Source of the DNA: Actinomycetota bacterium | GTDB lineage: Bacteria; Actinomycetota; Actinomycetes; Actinomycetales; Microbacteriaceae | Direction of reading: 5' to 3' | Length of the DNA: 10,620 nt | Assembly: GCA_010028615.1 (NCBI GenBank) | Contig: RHAS01000016.1 | Location: 1-10,620, forward strand | In this document: positions 1 through 7,700 of the stretch, piece by piece | How the letters are laid out: each line of letters opens with the position of its first letter | Numbering within the stretch: the first letter of the stretch is position 1 | Made by a program: the position numbers and the translations under genes | Notes under the pieces: model-generated | Seen by the model: only the letters and a program-made list of their open reading frames with translations | What the model was told of the DNA's origin: nothing | Databases searched by the model: none

Positions 1-589
1 CGATGAATCAGTTTTGAATACTCAGTTACAGGCCCTGGCTCAAGCACAACTTAATACTGGGCGAAGAGTTTCGGTGATGGCGCCGATGATTGCCACTGTT
101 GAAGAAGCAGCAGAGTTTGCAAAGCTTGCTAAAAGTGCTGGCCTTGAAACTATCGGTGTCATGGTGGAGACTCCGTCCATTTGCCTTGAGATAAAAAACC
201 TAGCGGGAATCGTCCAGTTCGTCTCGATTGGAACCAATGATCTTTCTCAGTATCTATTTGCCGCCGATAGGCAGAATTCAGCTGTGGCAGGGCTGCTAAA
301 TCCATGGCAACCAGCGCTACTAAAGATGATTGCCAAAGTTTGTGCTGATGCCAAATCAGTCGGAATCAAAGTTGGCGTCTGTGGTGAAGCTGGTGCTGAT
401 CCGCTTTTGGCAGTGGTGCTCGCCGGTCTCGGTGTTTCATCGGTCAGCATGGCTAGCCCTGCTGTAGCCAAAGCGGTCGAATATCTTTCATCAGTTACCC
501 TCGAGCAAGCAAGCCAAGTTGCTGCCGCAGCTCTAGAAGGTAATACTGCTAGGCAGGCCAAGGATAAGGCCAGAGCCGCTCTAGGATAA
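1..589 (+). CDS. ptsI: PTS enzyme I (phosphoenolpyruvate-protein phosphotransferase), C-terminal part; 5' end outside window
   Basis: Enzyme I takes phosphate from phosphoenolpyruvate and passes it to HPr, the first cytoplasmic step of PTS sugar uptake. Only the last 195 codons are present (first full codon at 2); the frame is open to the left edge, so the TTG at 14 is not the real start. This is the PEP-binding barrel domain. Visible family motifs are VMAPM, then MVETPS with the metal-ligand Glu (codon 167), GTNDLSQY with the Asn-Asp pair (236-241), AADR with the PEP-contacting Arg (269), and GVCGEAGADP with the general-acid Cys (380). These match E. coli EI residues Glu431, Asn454/Asp455, Arg465 and Cys502 from family knowledge. 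The phosphorylated His and HPr-binding domain would lie upstream. The Ala-rich tail after the last barrel strand is like other actinobacterial EIs. The next gene starts 23 nt downstream on the same strand. PpdK-type relatives were considered, but the GTNDLSQY...AADR spacing fits EI. Confidence 0.93.
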   Translation, partial: DESVLNTQLQALAQAQLNTGRRVSVMAPMIATVEEAAEFAKLAKSAGLETIGVMVETPSICLEIKNLAGIVQFVSIGTNDLSQYLFAADRQNSAVAGLLNPWQPALLKMIAKVCADAKSVGIKVGVCGEAGADPLLAVVLAGLGVSSVSMASPAVAKAVEYLSSVTLEQASQVAAAALEGNTARQAKDKARAALG

Positions 590-612
590 GCCCTTCGGCT
601 AAACTTAAGGGC
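590..612 (+). promoter_or_regulatory. Small inverted repeat between ptsI and the DUF3817 gene, overlapping the presumed RBS
   Basis: GCCCTT (590-595) and AAGGGC (607-612) are perfect 6-base inverted repeats with an 11-nt loop, filling the whole gap between the ptsI stop and the next ATG. The right arm contains the only Shine-Dalgarno-like string, AAGGG, so folding would hide it. There is no T-run after the stem, so it is not a standard terminator. A 6-bp stem with this loop may simply be chance. Confidence 0.3.
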
Positions 613-1011
613 ATGTCCTCCTTGAAATCAGCGCTATCTTTCTATCGCGCCTGCTCGATTACTACCGGAATCTTCCTACTGCTAGTGGTCTATGAAATGG
701 TGCTCAAATACGCCTTCAACCTGCTGATTTGGTCTGGAGGAGATGTCGGCTTGATTGGCTTGGTTCCTGCCCCAGCTGATGACACGGGGCTCCCGATGGA
801 AGGCGTGGACATCTCTAAGCTGCTTTTGCAGATTCACGGAATTTTGTATGTGGTGTATTTGTTTGCTGATTTCCAGGTTTGGCGCTTAGCCAAGCTCAAG
901 CTTCAAGATTTCTTGATTATCGCCTCTGGCGGCGTGATCCCACTCACCTCATTCTTTATTGAGCGCAGCTACTTCAAGAAGCTTTCGGCTAATTTGAAAG
1001 CCGAGGCCTAA
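613..1011 (+). CDS. DUF3817 family integral membrane protein
   Basis: This 132-residue protein of unknown biochemical function has about three membrane segments: residues about 12-36, 67-89 and 97-115. The middle one carries [15 protein letters not shown] and the last has [11 protein letters not shown], which resemble the conserved IHG...YL and PF.SF..ER patterns of DUF3817 proteins. The family is common in actinobacteria and often sits directly before guaA, as here, so a link to nucleotide metabolism is possible but unproven. It lies 23 nt after ptsI and its stop is 2 nt before the guaA start, suggesting co-transcription. ATG 613 is the first usable start. The AAGGG at 607-611 is unusually close to it, so the TTG at 622 (10 nt from AAGGG) is an alternative. 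No catalytic motif is visible. Confidence 0.85.
   Translation: MSSLKSALSFYRACSITTGIFLLLVVYEMVLKYAFNLLIWSGGDVGLIGLVPAPADDTGLPMEGVDISKLLLQIHGILYVVYLFADFQVWRLAKLKLQDFLIIASGGVIPLTSFFIERSYFKKLSANLKAEA
1003..1006 (+). promoter_or_regulatory. Ribosome binding site supporting the ATT start of guaA
   Basis: GAGG lies inside the last codons of the DUF3817 gene and is 7 nt from the ATT at 1014, an ordinary spacing. It is only 4 nt from the ATC at 1011, which is why ATT 1014 is preferred as the guaA start. Confidence 0.55.
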
Positions 1012-1013
1012 TC

Positions 1014-2579
1014 ATTTCAACTACCTCAAATCCAGTTCTCGTCGTCGACTTCGGTGCTCAGTATGCACAACTTATTGCTAGGCGAGTTCGCGAAGCTGGC
1101 GTATATAGCGAGATAGTCCACCACAACATATCGGCTGAAGCGGTAAAGGCTAAAAATCCAGCAGCGATTATTCTCTCGGGCGGACCCTCAAGTGTTTATG
1201 AGCCAGGCTCACCACAGCTAGATAGCGCAATACTTGAGCTTGGTATTCCGGTGCTCGGCATTTGCTACGGCTTTCAGATACTTGCCCAGAGCCTCGGTGG
1301 ACGAGTCGATAAGACTGGGCTTCGCGAGTATGGCGCTACCGATCTAAAAGTTTTAGATCAGGACATGCTGCTAACCGGTCAACCAGATTCACAAGTTTGT
1401 TGGATGAGCCACGGCGATCAAGTGATGCAAGCACCAGAAGGCTTTAGTGTATTGGCAAGCACAAAGACCACACCGGTAGCAGCTTTTGGCTCTAAGGAAA
1501 AATCTATTTATGGTGTGCAGTGGCATCCTGAGGTAAAGCACTCTTCTTTTGGTCAGCAGGTCCTTGAGAACTTCTTGCACAACATCGCCAAAATTCCAGC
1601 AGATTGGAATAGTGGAAATGTTATTGCCGAGCAAGTTGCTCGAATCAAGGAGCAGGTTGGTTCTGCCAGAGTAATCTGTGGTTTATCCGGCGGCGTTGAT
1701 TCGGCAGTCGCTGCCGCTCTTGTCCACAAAGCAGTCGGCGATCAGCTGGTCTGTGTTTTTGTCAACCACGGTCTTTTGCGTGAAGGCGAAGTTGAGCAGG
1801 TCGAAAAAGATTATGTAGCGGCAACTGGTATTCGTTTAGTAACAGTAGATGCCGAGAAGCAATTCCTAGATGCCCTTCAAGGCGTTTCCGATCCCGAATC
1901 AAAGCGAAAGATTATCGGTAGGGAATTCATCAGGGTGTTTGAAGATGCGCAAGCCAAACTGGTGGCAGAGTCAGCCGCCGATAATCAGCCAATAAAGTTT
2001 TTAGTCCAAGGAACTTTGTATCCGGATGTAGTTGAATCTGGCGGTGGGGTAACCGCAGGAATCAAGAGCCATCACAATGTTGGTGGATTGCCAGAGGACA
2101 TGCAGTTTGAACTGGTTGAGCCGCTGCGGACACTTTTCAAAGATGAGGTTAGGGCAATCGGCTACCAGCTTGGCTTACCTAAAGAAATTGTCGCTAGGCA
2201 GCCATTCCCAGGCCCAGGCCTTGGCATCCGCATCGTCGGGGAGGTCACCAAGGAGCGCTTGGATCTACTTAGAAAAGCAGATGCCATAGTAAGAGCCGAA
2301 CTCACTGAAAGCGGCCTCGATGGCGAAATCTGGCAGTGTCCAGTTGTTCTTCTTGCTGACGTCAGATCTGTTGGTGTGCAGGGAGATGGCAGAAGCTATG
2401 GTCATCCGATTGTGCTTAGACCGGTTTCCAGTGAGGATGCCATGACTGCAGACTGGTCAAGGCTTCCATATGACCTACTAGCTAAAATTTCCAACCGAAT
2501 AACCAATGAGGTGGCTGGAGTCAACCGCGTAGTGCTCGATGTCACTAGTAAGCCGCCGGGCACCATTGAATGGGAGTAA
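1014..2579 (+). CDS. guaA: GMP synthase (glutamine-hydrolysing), with an ATT start codon
   Basis: GuaA aminates XMP to GMP using glutamine and ATP, the last step of de novo GMP synthesis, in the cytoplasm. The 521-residue product has the usual family length. The glutamine amidotransferase domain begins at [20 protein letters not shown] and has the nucleophile Cys84 in GICYGFQ and the His171/Glu173 pair in WHPE. The ATP pyrophosphatase domain has the P-loop SGGVDS at 225-230. The C-terminal dimerisation domain has [10 protein letters not shown] from 398 and ends with KPPGTIEWE. The frame is closed by a TAA at 990-992, and no ATG, GTG or TTG occurs in frame until GTG 1251, only four codons before Cys84; starting there would remove about half of the amidotransferase fold. 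ATT 1014 follows GAGG by 7 nt and gives [16 protein letters not shown], the expected N-terminus. ATC 1011 is the only other in-frame near-start. Identity is essentially certain; the start codon is inferred. Confidence 0.96.
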   Translation: MSTTSNPVLVVDFGAQYAQLIARRVREAGVYSEIVHHNISAEAVKAKNPAAIILSGGPSSVYEPGSPQLDSAILELGIPVLGICYGFQILAQSLGGRVDKTGLREYGATDLKVLDQDMLLTGQPDSQVCWMSHGDQVMQAPEGFSVLASTKTTPVAAFGSKEKSIYGVQWHPEVKHSSFGQQVLENFLHNIAKIPADWNSGNVIAEQVARIKEQVGSARVICGLSGGVDSAVAAALVHKAVGDQLVCVFVNHGLLREGEVEQVEKDYVAATGIRLVTVDAEKQFLDALQGVSDPESKRKIIGREFIRVFEDAQAKLVAESAADNQPIKFLVQGTLYPDVVESGGGVTAGIKSHHNVGGLPEDMQFELVEPLRTLFKDEVRAIGYQLGLPKEIVARQPFPGPGLGIRIVGEVTKERLDLLRKADAIVRAELTESGLDGEIWQCPVVLLADVRSVGVQGDGRSYGHPIVLRPVSSEDAMTADWSRLPYDLLAKISNRITNEVAGVNRVVLDVTSKPPGTIEWE

Positions 2580-2585
2580 AGAAAA

Positions 2586-2609
2586 AGGCCGCCTAAATCT
2601 AGGCGGCCT
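2586..2609. terminator. Bidirectional intrinsic terminator between convergent guaA and the giant repeat gene
   Basis: AGGCCGCCT (2586-2594) pairs perfectly with AGGCGGCCT (2601-2609), a 9-bp GC-rich stem with a 6-nt loop. On the minus strand the hairpin is followed by TTTTTC (complement of 2581-2586), a good T-tract for ending the giant gene. On the plus strand the tail is AAATCTTTG, weaker but usable for guaA. It sits 7 nt after the guaA stop and 14 nt past the giant gene's stop. Confidence 0.88.
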
Positions 2610-2622
2610 AAATCTTTGTCTA

Positions 2623-4731
2623 CTAACCCAAGGTTAGATAAACGGTGCGAATCTGAGTGGTAATCGGTTTCTTCGTTACCGCGTTGATTGGCTTGTATGT
2701 GGTTGGGTACATTCTGAATCTAGTGATAGTTACCTTAACATCAAGGCCTACATATCCCTTCTTTAGAGCGCTCCAGGCAGCGGCCTCTGTTTTAGCGTTA
2801 CAGAATGGTTTTGATGCCTTGAATACCTTCTTAGCCATCGCCAACTTTCTTTCAGCAGGGGTCTTTGATGCCATGGCTTTCAGGATTCCAAAATCAACAC
2901 TGCACTTATAAGTTTTTCCAGCGATGGTGAATTCGCTGATCGCATTGATCTTTCCAATCCAGATACCATAGGTCTCAATTGACAGATTAGCTAGTTTCTT
3001 ATCCCAGGTGAAACCAACATCTCCCATCTTCTTGAGCCCACCAGCTGCAAGTGAAGTCGGGCGAAGCGGGTCACCGTTATCAATTGCCGGGCCACCAGCA
3101 TCTGCGGTGATGTTTAGTTCCATCGTCGAGCTAGCAGCGGCTGCGAATCTAGCATCGCCAGGTTGTGAAACAGTTACTACGCAACGACCTAGAGCTAGAC
3201 CAGTCACGTGACCATCTTCCGTAACTTCACAGATGGTAGGGGTGGTGGTGCTGAATATTGGTGCAAGACCTGAGCTAGAGGAAACCTCTAGATCAAAGCC
3301 ATCCGCTGAGTCAGTAGTCTTAGTCGGCGGCACTGTGTTTTCTGGCTTGACCACAGTCAGCGTCTGGCTACTCTTGGTAACTGCGATACTGACTTCGGCG
3401 CTACTTGCTGCATTAAACGACGAAGAAGCTGCGGTGGACGCTTGCAGAGTACAGTTTCCTGCCGCTACAAAGTTCAACTGATTACCCGAAACTCTACAGA
3501 TTCCAGTTGTCTTGGAAGTATAGGTCACAGGTATTTCGATTTCGCCCTGAATACCAGGGGCTGTGATGCTAGAGCTAAGTGTTCTAGCCGACTCACCAGC
3601 CCCAGCGCTTAGCCCACCCGCAGTTAGCACAATCACAGGTGTCACTTTTGCTGTTCCAGTGTAGGTAAACGTTCCTGCCGCTAAGGTGCCTTGGCCAAAG
3701 ACCAGACTTACTGTAACCTCACCAGCCGAAGTTGCATTCGGCACTTCAAGAACGATTGAGGCACTGGTCTTGGTGACAATCTTCACTGTCTTACCACCGA
3801 TAATTGCAGCGGTGATAAGGTCGAGATTGACACCACCAACAGTTACTTTGGTGCCTGTCGGTAGCGTGTTTGGTCCAAAACCATTAGCCGGAACAGTTAC
3901 AAATGGTGCAGGAGCAATCGTGCCAGAGAATGCTTGGCTGATTGCACCAATGGTGTTGTATGCACTGATTGTAAAGGCATACTTTCCAACACCGGTTGGG
4001 ACACCGGTAATCTCACCGGTTTCTGGATTCAGGTTAAGACCTGCAGGTAGATCTCCAACAGAGACCGTATAGGTTACTGCCGGGAATCCGTTCGCAATTA
4101 CCTGATCCTCAAATTCCTTACCGGTTTGCATTCCAGCCAGAGTTCCCTTGTTGAAAGACTGTGGAGCTTTGCTGACTATGAAGTTTGCATCTTCACCAGA
4201 AACACTGTTGTTTTCTTCATTCGAATCTGGAGTGTTTGATGAAACGCTTGCTTCACCACCAGTGGTAAAGACACCTCCGGTCAACGAACCAGCCAGGGCA
4301 ATTGGAATTGTGAATCGCACAGAGCCATTTGCGTCAAGGATCCTTGAAGTAATACAGCTCACTTCAGTGCTACTAGTCAATGTGCAGCCAGCTCCTAGAG
4401 GCGCGACTGCGGTCACTCCAGCAGGCAGAGTGTAGGTGACGGTGGCACCAGCAGCTTTTGCTGGACCGTTGTTAGTCACGTCAAGATCAATCGCGGCTCT
4501 ACCTCCGGCAACTGTCTTACCTACGGTTGAGACAGTTACGGTCAGATCGGTCTCGGCGCTGTCTACCTCGATACTGGTGACCAGTGGTTCAGAGACAAGG
4601 AATGCGTAGTCGCTTTCCTTTGTTACTCGGAACTTACAGGTTCCCTCAGTCAGTGCGGTCACGTTAACTCGCTGGCCGACAAGTGCAACAGAACAGATAT
4701 AATCACCTGAGTGGTGTTCTTGGCATTCCAT
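2623..4731 (-). CDS. C-terminal part of the giant Ig-repeat surface protein, frameshifted from its upstream part
   Basis: A 702-codon frame continues the giant gene after a frame break. The ATG at 4731 is probably not a true start: it has no Shine-Dalgarno, it follows an in-frame TAG (4741-4743) closely, and the first residues complete a broken Ig-like unit (GDYICSV ... TEGTC). Domains in order: remainder of unit 20 (about 8-56), DUF11-like (57-185), He_PIG-like (188-276), IPT/TIG-like (277-363), two degenerate two-cysteine units (364-456 and 457-545), a Gly/Asp/Pro linker, and a basic C-terminal domain (566-702) with two Cys. No LPXTG sortase motif and no C-terminal membrane segment is visible. 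The likely role is extracellular adhesion or surface structure, inferred from domain types only. It may be a separate expressed remnant, or the tail of one protein if the break is an assembly artefact. Confidence 0.75.
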   Translation of the reverse strand: MECQEHHSGDYICSVALVGQRVNVTALTEGTCKFRVTKESDYAFLVSEPLVTSIEVDSAETDLTVTVSTVGKTVAGGRAAIDLDVTNNGPAKAAGATVTYTLPAGVTAVAPLGAGCTLTSSTEVSCITSRILDANGSVRFTIPIALAGSLTGGVFTTGGEASVSSNTPDSNEENNSVSGEDANFIVSKAPQSFNKGTLAGMQTGKEFEDQVIANGFPAVTYTVSVGDLPAGLNLNPETGEITGVPTGVGKYAFTISAYNTIGAISQAFSGTIAPAPFVTVPANGFGPNTLPTGTKVTVGGVNLDLITAAIIGGKTVKIVTKTSASIVLEVPNATSAGEVTVSLVFGQGTLAAGTFTYTGTAKVTPVIVLTAGGLSAGAGESARTLSSSITAPGIQGEIEIPVTYTSKTTGICRVSGNQLNFVAAGNCTLQASTAASSSFNAASSAEVSIAVTKSSQTLTVVKPENTVPPTKTTDSADGFDLEVSSSSGLAPIFSTTTPTICEVTEDGHVTGLALGRCVVTVSQPGDARFAAAASSTMELNITADAGGPAIDNGDPLRPTSLAAGGLKKMGDVGFTWDKKLANLSIETYGIWIGKINAISEFTIAGKTYKCSVDFGILKAMASKTPAERKLAMAKKVFKASKPFCNAKTEAAAWSALKKGYVGLDVKVTITRFRMYPTTYKPINAVTKKPITTQIRTVYLTLG
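2626..3036 (-). other. Basic C-terminal domain of the giant protein, family not recognised
   Basis: Residues 566-702 of the downstream frame differ from the Thr/Ser/Ala/Gly-rich array: they are rich in Lys and Arg, contain aromatic segments such as FTWDKK, TYGIWIGKI and ITRFRMYPTTYKP, carry two cysteines (610 and 644), and include an Ala/Lys-rich, probably helical stretch (about 615-658). The chain ends shortly after IRTVYLTLG. The position suggests a cell-surface retention or export module, but this is inference. Confidence 0.5.
3097..3642 (-). other. Two degenerate Ig-like units after the TIG-like domain
   Basis: Residues 364-456 and 457-545 of the downstream frame keep the array's paired-cysteine pattern (GICRV ... 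AGNCTLQAS; TICEV ... LGRCVVTVS), and the first ends with the unit-boundary form VTKSSQ. Both lack the GGSGTG core. They look like older relatives of the array units placed on the far side of the DUF11, He_PIG and TIG domains. Confidence 0.65.
3643..3903 (-). other. IPT/TIG-like domain
   Basis: Residues 277-363 of the downstream frame show the TIG pattern: an early GFGPN/LPTGTKVTVGGVNL segment, then IIGGKTVKIVTKTSASIVLEVP, then GEVTVSLVFG and a closing FTYTG. This immunoglobulin-like fold is common in exported proteins. Confidence 0.7.
3904..4170 (-). other. Putative-Ig (He_PIG-like) domain, second copy
   Basis: Residues 188-276 of the downstream frame carry the hallmark LPAGLNLNPETGEITGVPT followed by GKYAFTISAYNTIGA, the standard He_PIG signature of extracellular proteins. 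It resembles the copy near the right edge of the window. Confidence 0.75.
4177..4563 (-). other. DUF11-like domain
   Basis: Residues 57-185 of the downstream frame contain LDVTNNGPAKAAGATVTYTL, then LPAGVTAV with a Cys pair (GCTLTS ... VSCITS), and a DSNEENNSVS stretch near the end. This is the usual DUF11 (conserved repeat) arrangement of exported adhesin-like proteins, in which a negative-charged asparagine-rich loop follows the long beta segments. Confidence 0.75.
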
Positions 4732-4778
4732 AGCGGAACGCTAAGTTCACCGGAAGCGATTCTTGAAACTAATGCATC
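4564..4778 (-). repeat. Broken 20th Ig-like unit containing the frame break
   Basis: The upstream frame supplies the start of the unit (SAQDALVSRIASGELSVPL...NTTQ) and the downstream frame the end (GDYICSVALVGQ...TEGTC). The break must lie between the TAG at 4741-4743 in the downstream frame and the TGA at 4659-4661 in the upstream frame; content places it near 4700-4715. The first Cys falls about 29 residues into the unit instead of 45-54, so about 16-25 residues are missing, including the GGSGTG core. The remaining Cys pair is 19 apart, normal for the array. Confidence 0.75.
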
Positions 4779-7700
4779 CTGGGCTGACTTGTTGATGGTG
4801 ATAGTCACTGTCGCAGTAGCTGCATTGAAGAACGGATCTGCAGCCTTGGTTGCGGTTATGGTGCAAGTACCTGGACGCAACGCTGTAACCATGCCATCTT
4901 GAATTGAACAGATTGCACTACTTGCTGCGGCAACTGCGTAACCTATTTCACCGTTACCCGAGCCACCAGTAACATTTAGCCCGGTTGAAACTGGGATGTC
5001 TTTGCTGAAGGTCAAACTTTGCTCCATGGAGGTCACAGTTAGTGCTGATTGTGTGCCCTTAGCAATTTTTACTGTGACCGAAGTGGTTGCATCAGAGTAG
5101 TTAGCATCTCCCGCTTTAGTAACCAGCACGACACAATCTCCACCCGTAATAACGGTGACCACATTGCCCGCCAGTGCACAGATAGAGGCTGAGGCTTCGG
5201 TCAATTCGTAGCTGACGTCACCTGTTCCAGAACCACCAGTCGCGGTGATTGTTGAGGTTATTGTGCTGTTTGCTGCATAAGTCAACGCACTTGGTGAAGC
5301 GGATGCTGTAAAGGCTGCCTGCTTGGTCTTCAAGATTGGAATAGTCAAGGTGCTGGTGTAGTCGTTGAATACTGCATTTCCAGCCTTGGTCACATTGATG
5401 ATACATTCACCAACCTTGAGAGCCGTCATGGTCACCTTATTTGCTGATACAGTCACCGAACAGTTAGCAGCACTTAAAGGATCAACAGTTGCAGTAATGA
5501 TGGTTCCGGCGATGCCACCTGTTACGGTAATCACATTTGTAGCTGCCGGTGTGGCAAAGTAAACCGATGGTGAAGCTGGGGTTACTGTCACACCGGTCTG
5601 GTCGCCCTTGACGATGTTTAAGTTAGTCGCGGCGCTAGATGCAATCAAAGTTCCATCAGATGCCTTTGACACATTGATGACCAGAATGCTACATAAACCA
5701 ACTCCCAGTGCGGTAACGGTTGCGGTGGTGCCATTTCCGGCGACACTACAAATGTTCTTGCTGGCATTATCTACCGAGTAACTCAAGACGTCATTAGGAA
5801 GTGAACCAACAACAGTCACTGTCGAGACAGTCCCAGGGGCGGCTACGAAGCCAACTGTTGTGCTTGGCACGGTTGCGGCAATTTGGGTACCAGCAAGCGC
5901 TATTCGGATGGTTGCCGTAGCAGTTGCTGCACCATAGATGCTGTCTCCAGCCTTGGTTGCGGTTACCTCACAGAAGCCGTAGTAGGTTGCTGTGATTGTT
6001 GGAACACCGTTTACAAAGGAGAACGAACATACGCTGGCTGCACCAGGGCTAACTGCATAGGTTACTGCGCCTGTGCCAGATCCACCACTGATTGAAAGCG
6101 GTGTACTTGGCTTAGAGTCCTCGGAGTACAACAGTTGAGGGAAAGTTGCGGATAGGTTCAGTTTCGCTTGAACAGTCTTTGCAATTACGATTCTCAGTTT
6201 TCCAGTCTGAGCATTGAACAGACCGTCTGCACCCGCAGCCTTGGTTGCGGTTAGATCGCAAATGCCTGGCGCTATCGCCACAACAGTCTTAGCCACATTG
6301 TCATACCGGCAAACGGCTGTTGAACCGGAGTCCACAGAAATAGTCAAAGCACCGTTACCCGACCCACCGGTTACCGTAATGGCCGAAGTAGTTTGAGGGC
6401 TAATCGTGTAAGTGATAGCTGAGGGATTAGCACTTACAAGTATTGGAGCTTGGCTTCCCTTGGTGATCACTACTGTTATTTGCGCTGAGGTTACCTGGGT
6501 GTATCCAGCTGAAGCAGCCTTCACTCCGGAAAGTAGACAGTTTCCAACGCCGATTGCCTTCACGGTTATCACCCCGCCAGCAACAGTTGCGTCGGAACAG
6601 ACAGTTGCCGAAGCTGGATTAATCGAAACGCTAGTAACTCCATCTCCGGACCCACCAGTTACTGCAACTGTGAAAGTTGCAGCTGGAGCGTCGGAGTAGG
6701 CAATTGTTGATTTTGATGCGCTTGCGGTTATTGCAGCTTGGGCAATCTTGGTGATGGTAAAGCTTGAGATAACTGTGTTGGAGTTCTCCCAAGCGCCTCC
6801 GCCAGACTTGTAAACGCTGATGGTACATGTACCAGAGCCGAGTGCAAAGACTTGGATGTGTGAAGGAACACCTGGACGCATACCAGCACGGTTACAAACC
6901 TGAGCTGAACTTGGATCAATGGTAAACACAAGTTCTCCTGGACCAGTTCCTCCCGACCAAACAAACGCGTTCACTAGTGACGAATCAGCGGCTGTCTGTG
7001 GCACGAAACCAATCGTTGGCCAGTAAGGGCTTACTGCCAGGGCATTCTGAGTTCCCTTTGTGACTGTGAGCTTTACAGTAGCTGTTGCAACGTTGTAGTT
7101 CACATCAGCTGCTTTCGTGGCCACAATAGTACATTCACCTGCACCTATTCCGGTTACGGTGGTGCCAGAGATTGAACAGACGGTTAGGCTGTCGGCAGCT
7201 ACTGAGTAAGTTACAGCTCCAGTGCCACTACCTCCTGCAACAGAAACAGTTGTGGTATCCAGTGCCGAGGTGGTTGCTTTCAATGCGCTCTTTGCCGCCG
7301 TTAGCGTAAAGGCTGCTTGATCAATCTTGGTGAAAGTGATTGTCACAGTTTTTATTGGAGATTCTGCATAATCGTTGTCAGTTAGTTTTTTGACGTTGAT
7401 GATACAAGTTCCGGCGGTGACGTTTGTAACAACACCTGTGGTTGGGTTGACCGAACAGACAGTTGAGCTAGTTGAGTCAACTGTGTAGTTAAACACACCG
7501 GTACCGGATCCACCGGTTCCAGAAATTGTTGCCGTGGCTTTAGGTGTTGCAACATACGGCATGGTTGCTGAACCAGCGGTGATACTTGCAGTTATCTCTG
7601 CTTGAGTTGCCTTGTTGATTACGAAGCTGACTGTTGCGTTTGTAGCAACGTTGAAATTGTTATCTCCTAGTTTGGTGTAGGTGAGAGTACAGGTTCCATC

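Noticed and set aside
247..561. Minus-strand 104-codon frame opposite ptsI
   Set aside because: It is antisense to an unmistakable EI sequence, has no family resemblance and is a composition shadow.
14..589. TTG at 14 as start of a short stand-alone protein
   Set aside because: The frame continues to the left edge and the sequence is the middle of the EI barrel domain, so the gene is simply cut by the window.
1251..2579. GMP synthase starting at GTG 1251
   Set aside because: It would lack VVDFGAQ and most of the amidotransferase fold, which are clearly encoded in the same frame upstream.
3686..4072. Plus-strand 128-codon frame opposite the TIG and He_PIG domains
   Set aside because: It mirrors the Thr/Val/Gly-rich coding strand (giving a Pro/Val/Thr-rich product) and has no Shine-Dalgarno; the same applies to the other plus-strand frames within 2657-10251.
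4659..4743. Programmed -1 ribosomal frameshifting joining the two parts of the giant gene
   Set aside because: Reading the overlap in the upstream phase shows no X XXY YYZ slippery heptamer and no homopolymer run, and the unit is also physically short, which programmed shifting would not explain.
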